Made by a program: the position numbers and the translations under genes
Shown here: positions 14,701-31,249 of the stretch, one piece after another
Layout of the letters: each line of letters begins with the position of its first letter
Numbering within the stretch: the first letter of the stretch is position 1
Notes under the pieces: model-generated
Database searches by the model: none
What the model saw: the letters and a program-made list of their open reading frames with translations, nothing else
What the model was told of the DNA's origin: nothing
Origin: Ciona savignyi
Taxonomy: Eukaryota > Chordata > Ascidiacea > Phlebobranchia > Cionidae
Assembly: GCA_000149265.1 (NCBI GenBank)
Contig: CH002571.1
Span: forward strand, 115,138 to 179,137
Length of the DNA stretch: 64,000 nt
Direction of reading: 5' to 3'

Positions 14701-17700
14701 TAATGCCTCAATAGTCCTTAACGGATTACTTCCCGAGAAGAATATGACGTTAGCTGTCCCATGGGATATTCAAGAGAACTGTCTTGTGATTAGTATCGCA
14801 TCAACGGTTTCGCACACCTGGATTTAAGCTAATAATACGGGATTCCCAAAGCCCTTTTCTAGTTAAAGATTGATGATATTTCTGTGTAAGGTTTTCGTGT
14901 CGCAATCGTTTGGTAATATCGCAACCTTAAGGAAATTTAGTTTGGATGTAAAAGTTTCTTCTTTGCTGCTCATTGAAACCGCATGCCCGCTAGATACCAC
15001 AAATATCAGCGTATATAAATAGCTTACTGGTTAGGTTATTTGACTTTTCGTTGAAAGATGAATTTTTGGCGCAGAATTGCGGTTACTTCCATTCCAATTC
15101 AGCTATTTCGGGTCCAAGCCCGCCTACCGTGTTCTCACGCTCTCGCTGACAACCCGTATTCGCCGGATCATCGCTTACCCAAAGGGCTGTTTACCCAGTG
15201 CAACCATTGACTTCGATATTTTGCGGCAATCGTTACCGCGTCGCCACGCGATGGGCCAAGTCTGGAAACACTCTATAAAATTCCTTATTACTCGAGCTAC
15301 CTGTTTTCGCTTTATTGTAAAATGAAAAGTTTATAAGCTCTGCTCGGGATCGAACCTTAGCCTGACCTATTCGTTATTAATGAGGTTTCTTTTGTGATGG
15401 CGACGCCATTGCAGCGCGGGGCCAGACTCACTGGCGTCTCGTTCCACGAAATCTGCTTAACCCTGATGGTTTCAACCCGTCAAAGCTTAGAATTTTGATG
15501 CCTCTATCGCGTTTGTGCGTGACTGAATACATTGTGTATGCGGATGATTTATTGGCAAAATTTATCGTTGGTATAGCTTACACAAAATCTTAATGCATAA
15601 TTCATATAAAAAATACCGATTATCTCCATGAAAATGAATACCCCGATTAAGCTCACCGTCGAGTGTCCCGATTACACGGAATCCTGCTTAGCGATTGGCA
15701 GACATGATCAATACGAGGATAATGATGCGGATTCGTTGTCTAATCTACTAATCTGAAGTCTTCTGCCTTAGGCCATGACGACTTGAAACATCAAAGGGGA
15801 TTAGAGCTTCCGCGCTCCTCGTGCAAGACTAATTGCTTTCGCGCAACTGACAACCGAGGTAACATGAAAGTCACGGAGTCGGGATAATGATCGAAACGAA
15901 AGGACACTTGTGAAAATGCTTTTAAATTCTTGTCAGATAATGATGTTTCAATCGGTTATCAAAGTCGGGTCGGAATAGGGCCGGATTTCCTTCGCACTGC
16001 AGCCAAATGAACGACATTGTTTAATTAGCCCACAAATAATTAAGTTGAAATATTGGCTTCCGCAATTCTCTGCCTGTTGAGAAACATGGTAAACATTTTG
16101 GTAAAGTTGTGTTACCCTATTTACGGTAAAATATGGTTAAAATGTTAGTTACCCTGGTGCAGATTAGTATTTTTTACATTTTTTCCAAAATTGGGACATC
16201 TGTTTATTGTTGTAAATCGTCTAAATTCCATTTGGTTTATACATTTGCCGGATTTTGTAACATGAGATTTTAGAAAATTTTGTTGCGAGGTAAAAACGCG
16301 CTAATAGGCAGCATATTAGCATATGAATTGGCCCATAAAGCCAGCGAAACAGTTCGGTATTCTTCACCAACGTTAAATCGCTACCACCCATGAAGCTAAA
16401 GGTTAAGGAGAAATATCATATAGATATTCTTGTCTGGATCGACATTCGTCATTTCTCACCGGGAAATTGTATAGTTTATCCCTGGATTGTCGCTTCAGCC
16501 ACGCACCATGATGTGATGCTTGATGCCCTTCCCCCGTAACACACAATAACTAGAGCGTACCCCGATTTAACGACTATCATTCATCACGTGTACACAATCC
16601 TATGCATTGGTTCGCTTAGCGAAGTTTACTTTTGGGTACATTTGTAGTTAGGTAGGGTGACAAGCGCTTTTCTTGTATAGCGTGAGGTCTTTCAATTTAA
16701 AACAAATTAGTAGCCTGTTTACGCTTATCTAATGTTTACTCAGTGAGACACCGCTTTAAGAGTTCTTTGAAAGCCGTGCTGTATTGGGTAATTGTTCGTG
16801 CCACCCGAGACCGGCTTACGCATTTAGAGCCTGTAAAACATTATTCCAGGGCGTTTATCTACGGACTTTGCTGGTTTTCGATAAGCAGGGGACGAGGTGG
16901 TGAAAGGGACACAGCGCATATACGCAACAGCGGAACAAAGACACCAGTGACGTGGTATCAAATGACGTATTTATCGAGAAAAATCCATTAGCACGATAAG
17001 GCAACGGGGGGAAAGTGCACTAGCGTCATTACTGCATTATCGCGTATACGCTCGCAAACCTAAAACGAAATAAATGTGCTTAAGTGGCTGTATCTGCGTA
17101 TTTGGTTTCATTCGCAGTAAGTCTAATTCAAGCTACTTATTTCACCCAGGCCCGCTGCTGACACCGTATGCATTTGCGGCCGCTGCAGCCGCCGCTGCTG
17201 CCTCTTCCTCGAATCAACATCCAATGCTTCACCCGGCCATGCTCGGAGCGGCAGCTGCAGCTCCCCCGCCGCCAGGATTTTTCTATCGGCTGCCAGCAAA
17301 GCGCAAGCGTCGCCACCGCACCATTTTCACTGAGGATCAGCTCGAGGCACTGGAGGGAATGTTTCAGAAGACTCACTACCCCGATGTGGTGATGAGGGAG
17401 CAGTTGGCCGAGAAAGTTGAATTGAAGGAAGAGCGAGTCGAGGTGAGAATAAAGAAAATCGAAATGTTGTTTGAATAACGAATCATCTATTGACGGTGGA
17501 AGTGATTACATTATGTTTATATGTCGAGTGTTTCTAATACCACCATATTTATTACAATAAAATAGGTGTATGTTTTAAAGGTTTTTAAACAACCACCCAG
17601 TGTGAACATTATGTGCATGTTTTATAAATATTGATTATTTTCGGTAAACCAGGTTTGGTTCAAGAATAGACGAGCTAAATGGCGCAAACAGAAGCGAGAG

Positions 17701-17991
17701 CGTGAACTAATGAAAGCGGAGACTGGTAGCAGCGGATCTGCGGCATCGGACCACCCTCCGTCAAGCCCTGAAAGGTGAGTGTCATCAACAACAAGGCTTT
17801 AGTTTTCATTGCTAGTGGTTTTAGTTGAAATTTGTTTAAAACAATACATTGCTCGCAGGGCGCAGAGCGTGAGCCCATGCCCACGATATGGTATGAGCGG
17901 TGGAAGCAGCTGCGACGAAATGGAGTTTGGAGTCGGTGCCCTTCCACGGATTGTGGTGCCAGGCCAGAGTCTCAGCGTTTCCGTCGAGTAA
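11706..17991 (+). CDS. gsc: Goosecoid homeobox transcription factor (complete, 4 exons)
   Basis: Goosecoid is a paired-like transcriptional repressor of the chordate organiser and anterior mesendoderm. Exons 11706-11943, 17150-17442, 17653-17774 and 17859-17991 join to 261 residues, all introns GT-AG. Residues 5-12 (FSIDNILG) are the eh1/GEH motif that recruits Groucho/TLE. An alanine- and proline-rich linker follows, then the homeodomain starting [18 protein letters not shown]. Helix 3 contains [10 protein letters not shown], giving lysine at position 50, the bicoid-class specificity for TAATCC. An intron splits the homeobox between EVEV and WFKN, giving the codons for V47 and W48 on separate exons, as in other animal gsc genes. 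The start is the first ATG, directly before the eh1 motif. The C-terminal tail is short and rich in serine and glycine. The 5.2 kb first intron is exceptional in this compact genome. Confidence 0.95.
11944..17149 (+). promoter_or_regulatory. goosecoid intron 1 (5.2 kb), probable cis-regulatory DNA
   Basis: This intron is several times longer than most introns in the window, and its composition is closer to balanced, with many CG dinucleotides and no SINE, MITE or microsatellite. K50-homeodomain motifs (GGATTA or TAATCC) are frequent, for example near 13431, 13652, 13863, 13985, 14193, 14369, 14733 and 15798. The many short open frames show no family resemblance. Long, complex introns of developmental transcription-factor genes usually hold enhancers; that role is inferred here. 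Confidence 0.5.
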
Positions 17992-20900
17992 TTGCAAGCT
18001 GCTGCAGGTCGAATCGAGTAAACAACATCGTTAATTCTGCATTGAGATTTGAACCATCATTAACAAGAACACTTCCCACGCAAGGTACCGGCCACCCGGT
18101 ACTGATAAACTTTCTCGTAAACACTCTACGAAATATCCAAATTTAAACAACTTCCTCCCGCCGCCGGTTTCCACTGGTTTCGCCTTAACCTTGCCAAATT
18201 AACGACACCGATTCGACCGCGGTGCAAGGTCGCGCACAGAATTCTGTTCTTCGACCCTCCGCAGTTCTTAAGTTAATTGCCTTTCCGCCGATGGCATTGA
18301 TTGTCAGTCGTCTTTTTTATACAGAAGAATATTAAACCCCCTCTGGCAGGGTCCCGCTGCGCCTTTTTATTGCCGCATATTTCTTGTTTCTTTTATCATT
18401 CGCCGCGCTCATGTGTAGAAATCCCGATCAGTGTACAAGGAGCAATCGGAAGTGAACTCGTGCGCCAAAGTTGACGTCATTCAGCATCATTCACGTCAGA
18501 ACATCGCGCAAAAGGCCAGAATCGGATAGATTTGTAATCGGGCATCTAGCCTGCACGAGTCGACAGCGGTTTTCTAGACCAATCAAGCAAATCTCGCACG
18601 TTGCGCCCGCCACTTAATATCCCTGCGAACTCGAAATCGACCTCACGTCTGACCAAATCAACCGAAATTAAACGCCATTGCGAAAATACGTCTGGAAACA
18701 ACTCCGATGTGTTTTTCAAACTACCTAATGCTCAATTTTAGGCTAAGTGTAAATGATATTTGGATTAGGAAATTTTAGGAGCAATTTCCTTAAAAAACGG
18801 AGAAATTTACTTTAATAATTTTAATCCCCACTTAGATAGAATGATTCATAAGCCCCGCCTTCGGTAATGTCCACGCTAATCAATGGGGCGTATTAAGCGA
18901 ATTTTCCAATTACTAACGTCGTTACCTGCACGCAAAAATTCAAGACTATTACCCAGTGAAGGGTTAATTAAAATTTATGTTTCGCCTCGCTTCATCGACT
19001 GTGGACGTGAATACTAAACTCTTGCACGCACCCGCTTATACTCACACGCAGTCGGCGCAGAAGCTTTGCGATTCACCAGCTGTGTGAGTGAAAATGCCAT
19101 TCAAAGTACTTCACGCTACAGCCCCAGCTCCCAATAAAACGTCACGGTTGTGAATTAGTTAAGATTCTGAGGTTTTCGAATAAGGGGATTGCCTGTTTTG
19201 TAAACAACCTCACTGTCCATAAGTAACTGCGCTGCCTACCTAACCAACTTCACCGAAAGTGATAGAAAAAAATATAAAAGCTACTCGAAACAATGGTTTA
19301 CTTGTGGTGGTGCCCGATGAGCGGTTCAAAGATCAAGTTATCGGTATTCGACCCGACAGCAAACAGACATTAGCAACGAGCGCTCAAACTTAGACAAATT
19401 TTGTTAGCATAAGCGGCTAATAGGGACTCCAAGCTCGTATGTGTCGCGACATCACTGGGTATCAACGCAGTTTCCAACTGACCATGAGTCATATTATCGT
19501 AGAAGTGCAAACAAACTAGCGATAAGTAAGTTCAGCTCGACTCTTAGTAACTTTGGAATGTCAAACAATATACGTAATGTAGTTCCAACGCTTGTACTCG
19601 GTGCTTTCCATTAATACATGGCTCGCAGTACTTCACATTTATCCACGCTGCTTATTTTCGCCGAAACCGCCAATCGAAACACCACGATGCGAAATGTAAA
19701 CGAAAATCATGAAATGGTATCAAGAGATCGAGTTGCTTAAATCGAATTCGATCCGTTTCGTGGTCGTTGGTCTAACTTTAATCCGTTCTTAAAGTTCGTG
19801 CGGTCGCGTAATTAAATTAGATCGAAAATATCTTGTTCGTTTACTCTGTATCTTGTTTGTCAGCTTTCGCATTCAAACCTGAACGTGATCCACTTAACTG
19901 GATTAAAGAAAACGCAAAGCTCCCTAACTATTTGGTAATCGTCGAAACTTTGGCGCAAAACCTATAATGCTTAAGTTGGAAACTTTATCAGCAAAGGGAC
20001 CACGGAATTTGGTAAAGTTAAGTGGGCGACATTCCATCACGCTTCGATGCGCACGGCTCAACCTTTATCTATCCAACCTCTTTACGTCATTTTATTTGGA
20101 AGCTCAACTTGAATAGTTATGCTCACATACTTGTAATCAGCCGTGTAAGAAATGGTCAAATTAATTTCAAAAAAGCACCAAAGCATGTTTGCTCTGAAAA
20201 TTGAAAGATTAGTATCTTACCAATCTAATGTTGTTACGCGCCCTAGAGCTAAGGCACTTCAGAGAAATTTTCCACTACAACAATAAAACACGTACGGCAC
20301 CTGACCGTTCTCGTTGATGTTTCCCCAGGACGAAAATAAGTTTCGCGTTTACGCCCGGGGCTGGCTCAGCGAGTACTAAGCGTACAATACACCGTTTGAG
20401 TTAAAAGTAGGCGGATTTCCAGCGATTGTTCTACGGTAACAGGTGCTCAGCTACTTCGAATGCATAAAACGAAACCACTTCACCGTTAGACCTGGCATAG
20501 ACAAGAGCAAAATGTGTTTACCGCAATCATATTACTCCAATAAACAAGCGCTATCCGGAAGGTCGCAATCACAGTAAAAAAAAGAGATCTCAAATTCACG
20601 GTCGTAACTCTTTCAACGGTAAACCTTGTTTTTCTTAGTTGTTGGTAACCCAAGCAGTTCGTGCCGCTTGTTTATCAGCACTGAACTGAAGCTTTTCAAA
20701 TTGAATTGCATTCCAAACGCTTTGTTTTGTTCCTCGCATCCGCTGTTCGCGATATCTTGCCGAATCGAGGCTTAATTTAGATGGTAGGTCAACCGGGAAT
20801 TTGACTTAATGAGTTTAGCTGACACCTGTACATTTAAACATATTGTTAAACTTCAATTGCAGTGTAAATCGCTAGTTTTTTAAGGGGTTGTCCAAATTCA

Positions 20901-22470
20901 CATCGCTATTACACGGAAATAAGTCCAAGATAAGCGCCCAGTACAGACTTTGTCGTGCGAACCCAAAACAGTCGACCAAAATCGAAAACGACTGCTTCAC
21001 AATTCGAGACGTATCGGAAACCGAAAGCTCAATTGCAGACGTCTAGCTCAGCAATGTCTTCAGTGGCAAGATTTAATTCAACCACTACGCGATTTCGAAA
21101 ATCTTGTCGTTTTCTTAAGTGAACTTCGCCTAATACTTACTATAATACGCAAAATCTTGACTTAAACACAAAACAACCGCAGAAGGACGTTAACAAGTTT
21201 ACACATCTTCGCGATTGCTCCTTGTTACACGTTGTATTAATCGTGCATGTACATTTTGTGATTAAGTAATCCTATTAATAATATAATGGTTAAGCAGCGA
21301 GTCTGTTCCATTTGTATGATTATGCTTATGGCTGGCGCTTTTTATGCTAATTTCCGCCATTTATTTGGCTCGTTAGCCATTTTCGCTGTCATTCTGCTGC
21401 TAAAGTGACCAGTTAAAAGGAAAATATTTGCTTGCTGGCTATACGCATTTGTACAGTTCCGTATGTATGATACCACTACCATTTTAAAACCGCTGGACGA
21501 CTTAATTTTTTTTCTTTTTCCAACCATGATGTCGGTTATTATTATTCAGCTGCTATTTTGCTGCGTGGACGCGGCCTTTTTACCAGAATGATTTTAACAC
21601 GTGATGCATCTGCGATGTATTGAAACCGCAACTGGTTTGCTTTATATTACTGCTTGGTAGAATTGTGGATAACTTTGCATCCACTTTTCGAAACCAACGC
21701 TGCAATTTTTGTAAACCATCTGAGATGGTTGCAGTTGTTTATCCACTGGACCTTAAGGAATATTAATTTGATGTTTAATTCAAACTTTTCATTAGAATTT
21801 TTCTTCTTCGACAATCATCTGTTTTATCTAAATTTTTCCGGTCTTGTAGATTTGTGATCAAACTTTATACGGTGCTGGCCATTTTTGTTATGTTTCAGCT
21901 GAGCTGACGTCATTAGTTATAATAAAATCTTACTGGCTAAGATCGTTTTTCGATTTTGTAAACCATACTGTTATCACGTGACCTAATTTGTTGTTAAAAC
22001 TGGCAAAACAAATATCAACTCTGTGTTTTTTCTTCTCTTTGTACTGTAAGTTTCCTGATTGCACCAGTTCAAAAGCAAAAAGTTTCACTGCCATTGCAAT
22101 ATAGTCGAGTCGTCTTTACGGAAATAAACGCAACCCAAAGGAATATTATATTGTATATATTTTTGTAGATATTTATCAGTTTTGGATCAAGTGCGCATCT
22201 GGCGTCACTCTTGAACATGATCTTCGCCATAGTAGTCAGTGTTCTCCAAATGACAGCAAAAGACTAATGTACGAATCTGCACCTAAAAAGGCGACTATTA
22301 GCAACTGCTGTTTTATTGTTTTATTAAACTTTAATGTATTTCAAAAAAATAAGGCAACTATTTGTTAAGATGTAGTTAGGGCAAAGAATAATAAGATATT
22401 GAGGTGTGTTGTTGCAGTGTGTTGTATAAAAAATGATTTCTTTCAGTTTTATTCCAACCCATTAACCACT
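17992..22470. promoter_or_regulatory. 3' UTR and downstream flank of goosecoid; complex non-coding DNA
   Basis: I find no gene here. The goosecoid 3' UTR comes first; an AATAAA in CCCAATAAAACG near 19132 is a possible poly(A) signal but would imply a 1.1 kb UTR. From 18 to about 21 kb the sequence keeps the balanced, repeat-free texture seen around goosecoid, with K50 sites near 18762, 18822, 19779 and 19900. After about 21.2 kb it reverts to ordinary AT-rich intergenic DNA. Confidence 0.4.
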
Positions 22471-22479
22471 GTTCTAGAG

Positions 22480-22581
22480 ATGTCCCGTGAACCCATTACC
22501 CACGGATACAAACAACCTGCCAGAGGCTCAACCCCACAACCTCTCGACTGCCTGCAGACCACCGACGTTCTTAAGCTCTAA
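22480..22581 (+). CDS. Possible tiny coding exon or microprotein, unrecognised
   Basis: A 33-codon open frame (starting MSREPITHGYK, ending TTDVLKL, stop 22579-22581) is much less AT-rich than the DNA around it. It begins two bases after a good 3' splice acceptor (ACTGTTCTAG, ending 22477). An AATAAA lies near 22702. It could be the last exon of an unseen gene, a trans-spliced small transcript (spliced-leader addition is known in Ciona), or chance. I do not recognise the peptide and found no convincing upstream exon. Function unknown. Confidence 0.25.
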   Translation: MSREPITHGYKQPARGSTPQPLDCLQTTDVLKL

Positions 22582-22589
22582 CAGTCTAT

Positions 22590-25500
22590 CGGTTTTAAAC
22601 ATAAAACAGCGTACATAATCGTACTTCGTGCCACAGATTCATAAGTTTAGCGTTTTCATTTACAAAAGTCTGTATAAATACAAAGTGCATAAGTGACGTT
22701 AATAAAGACATGTCACAAATGCCTAATTTAATAGTTTGAGCGTTTTTTTTTAAATAGAGGGGTTACCCAGCGAAATTTATGCGTCAATTAACACATTTTG
22801 TAAATGTTTTTGTTGACGTCACGTATGTCCAATTGAGATGTACAGACTATTGTAAATTAAGAAAACGTGAGTGGTCGTCGGTTATCGCCCTTCAAAAACA
22901 TCACCGAACGATGAAAGAATGTTCTATTTGATACTAATTTAATTTGAAAATTGAACATTAGTTTTGAATGTAACAAAGAAACAATTTAACTACGTGCTGC
23001 AGTCGTTGTTACGTCACCATTGATACTATTTAATTTACGAGATTTTATGGTTAAATTTAGCGAACTTACACCATTTCATTTTATGTCAATTTGGGTAATA
23101 AACTAGCTTTTCAGAATATTTTATTCTTACACTCGGTTTAACATTTGGTCGTTTTACATGCTTTCAAGCTAACTGAACCACGCACGAAGTATAAAATTGC
23201 GAAATGGAGAAAATTAGGTCACGAGAGGATAAATAATAAACTGAAAAGCTGCAAGGGAGGTTATAGGATAGAAAACTTCTTTCTTTTTTATGCATGGAAT
23301 TTGAATGAAAGACTTTTCGTTTGGCCACTTTGCATTACATAGACTGAAAAAAATTTGCGTTTTCTTAAATTGCCTGCCGAGTGACATGATCGTGCAACAC
23401 ATTAGCTCGGACAGAACCACAATAGGAACCGTCTATGTATATATTTTCTTAAATAAATCAAAATTGGCACAGCATGATTTTTACATTAAGATCAGGAAAA
23501 ATTAAACGCATAAAAATCAAGGTTAGGTGTTGGGTGGCGTTCAAGCATTGAATTAATTTCTAGACTTGCGGTATCCTACACGTCTTGGTACAAAATCAAG
23601 TATTTTGCTAAGTAACAATGGGAACATTTCCCAATCTAATATCTTAGGTTTAGAAGTGTCATATGCCCGGAATCCACCAAGATATTTCGTTTACATGTGC
23701 AGTTTTGTTGAATAAGGCTATTTGAAATAAGAGGGTATTTAGAACCTACCTGCTGGTTAATATGTTGCGAAAAAGTAAAAAAAAAGTTCCCAAAGTACAG
23801 AGGGGTCTAAGGTTTAGTACAAACTTGTTTAGAAATAATGCACAGACCCACTTATGAATTACTTTTTAATCCGGCCCGGTGGTCTAGCGGTTAAGTGCGT
23901 CGCCTTTCAATCGAAAGGTTGCAGGTGCGAAACTGGTCGCTAGCTGGTCGGTTGTGTCCTTGGGCAAGGCACTTTACGGACATTGCCTGAACCCAGCGGA
24001 TTAATGGGTTCTACCAAATTGAAGGAACGTGTCTATCATATACAACACACTGAAATAGCTCCGGTAACCCGACGATGGGCGCGAGGTGATCTGACGATTG
24101 CCCGTGTGATAACCCCCTAGGTTTTCCCATTCACGGGGATAAACATGAATATCCTATATCCTATAAAGGAAACTTAGACTTTCCATAAGTGGATCATGAT
24201 TGACATTCTTTTTCATAAGGGTACTTTGCATTACAGAGATACGAAACATTTGCCTGACGACACCCCTTTAACATCAAGTTTTGACTTAGGCTTATCGCTA
24301 TTTAAAATATAAATTAATATGTCCATATCAGTAATAGATATATCAGAGAACTTCGTTTCGACCAAATATAATTACCAGGCCTGTCACAGCGTCACGACAG
24401 TTGTAGTTTCGAAATAAAACTAAAACGCAGAAAGGTGTGGTTAAAAACACAATAGGTCCGACTTGGTCTTGAAACTGCGGAGTTTGACCGCTTGTTGAAC
24501 ATCAATGCATTATAAACCATCTTATGTTACGTATCCTGCATTTTTTCAAAAGGAAACCTATTATTCTTCGAAATAAACAACAGGGTATGACGCTAAACAC
24601 TTTATATAACATAGTGGAAAGTAGTGGTAGATGTGAAATTTTTGTCGTTGAATCACAGATTTATATTAGTTTTAGCGTTTAAATTGATTTAAATTTCGAA
24701 TTGAAGCTAAAAACCATAATTCTTCGGATGTGGATTTATTTAAAATACTTAAATATAGTTACTTACTTTTGTTGACGACGTTTTACGCCTCATTAAACTT
24801 GACGAAAACACAAGTTTGCTTACAAATTCCTGGACTGGCTTCGTTAAGTAAAAAGAGCACGAATATGATAGTTCGTTGTTCATAAGCTCACATCTAACCA
24901 GCGAAATGCATTAAGCTACGGGCAGTTAGTTTTGGTAATGCATTGGAGCACATGTCGGTGAAGAATATGGTTTTGGGGACCTTGACAAAAATACAAACGA
25001 GTGACAAATCTCGCGATTGTTAAGAAAATAACTAATCTATCTTTAACACTGCTGTGAATAATTCGACATTAGCTTTTAGTCCGAAACTAAACGTGTATAA
25101 ACCTAAATAAATGAGAAAAACTAACACCGATCAAAGGACAACCACTTAAAATGATAATGTTGTAGATGATCAGTACGAAGGTTAGGAGGAGAAATGGAAC
25201 TTTGAGTTTAAAGATAATAGGATAGGATCTTCTGCTCGGTAAATGGGATTTATGTCAACAAACGTTATCACACTGACGATCGTCAGATTACTCGTGCACA
25301 ATGACCGGTTATTGCAGTCTCTGCAAATGTGTTTCACTCAGTGGAATGCTGGAGACATTTATACTTCCGATTCATTTTGTACTGCCGATGTCCAGGAAGT
25401 GCCAAGTACAAGGACACCCAATCGCCTAACAATCGGCTAGTTTCGATCCCACCTTTCGGCTACCCGGAAATGACGACGTCTTACCGATTAAAACAACCGG

Positions 25501-26159
25501 CAGTACTACAACAAACCACTTTGGATATGTCCATGATTTTATTGAGGCGTGGAAGAAATGAATTTAAAGTACTTCCTTTGCATAGAACCATATTATCCAT
25601 GCATAGTTAAAGAGTTCAGACGTGCTGTAATGCATCTCAATTAAAAGTTTAGTTAGAATTAATGGCAGCTCTACTTCTGCAAGATGTTAAATTAATTGTA
25701 AATAAATGTGTGAAATTGTCAATTATAATTAAATTCGGTTATGGTAATTAGGGCTACTCAACATGCTACGAAAACCTCTGAACGTAAGCGACACGGCACC
25801 ACGTGAAAAGATAAAGTCAATGTGCCCCTGAGAAAACAGTGGTTTAACATATAAAAAAAGTTTATTAATGCTTTTTGCAACATATGCATAAACATTGATT
25901 ATTGCATTTGCATACACACGTACACATGGAAGTTCAAAAATATTATTTGAGCAGGAAAAAACACCTTAAATTTAGAATGCACTAATTTATTTCAATAAAT
26001 TGGACACATGAACATAAGCAATGCCACTTCAATAAAATTGAGACTAGGGCACAAAATAATACTGTGTAATAACATTGATGAGTTTATATCAAAACTAATT
26101 GCATTGTGGCTTGCGTATCTTGAAAAGTTTATCGACAATGCTGATATGTGTAAAACACA
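22590..26159. other. Intergenic region between goosecoid flank and GK 3' end
   Basis: Ordinary AT-rich intergenic DNA. It contains one nearly full-length SINE (separate entry) and otherwise only unrecognised short open frames. The 3' UTR of the minus-strand glycerol kinase must occupy the part just below 26160. A TTTATT at about 25859, which reads AATAAA on the minus strand, is a possible poly(A) signal. No RNA gene was seen. Confidence 0.4.
23873..24172 (+). repeat. tRNA-derived SINE, near full length
   Basis: The left end reads like a tRNA: an A-box region TGGTCTAGCGGTTAAG at 23880-23895 and a B-box-like GGTGCGAAACTGG at 23924-23936, with a CCTTT/AAAGG anticodon-type stem between them. The body contains CTTGGGCAAGGCACTT and CAACACACTGAAATAG. 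The tail is a run of ATCCTAT units. At least six other copies or fragments in this window share body and tail, so this is a dispersed RNA-polymerase-III-type family and not a functional tRNA gene. Confidence 0.85.

Positions 26160-31249
<5,090 letters not shown>

Noticed and set aside
17137..17376. Minus-strand and +2 frames across goosecoid exon 2
   Set aside because: Shadows produced by the GC-rich homeobox and alanine-repeat coding sequence.
23880..23945. Functional tRNA gene
   Set aside because: Box A/B-like sequences exist, but the cloverleaf is imperfect and the unit continues into a SINE body repeated elsewhere.
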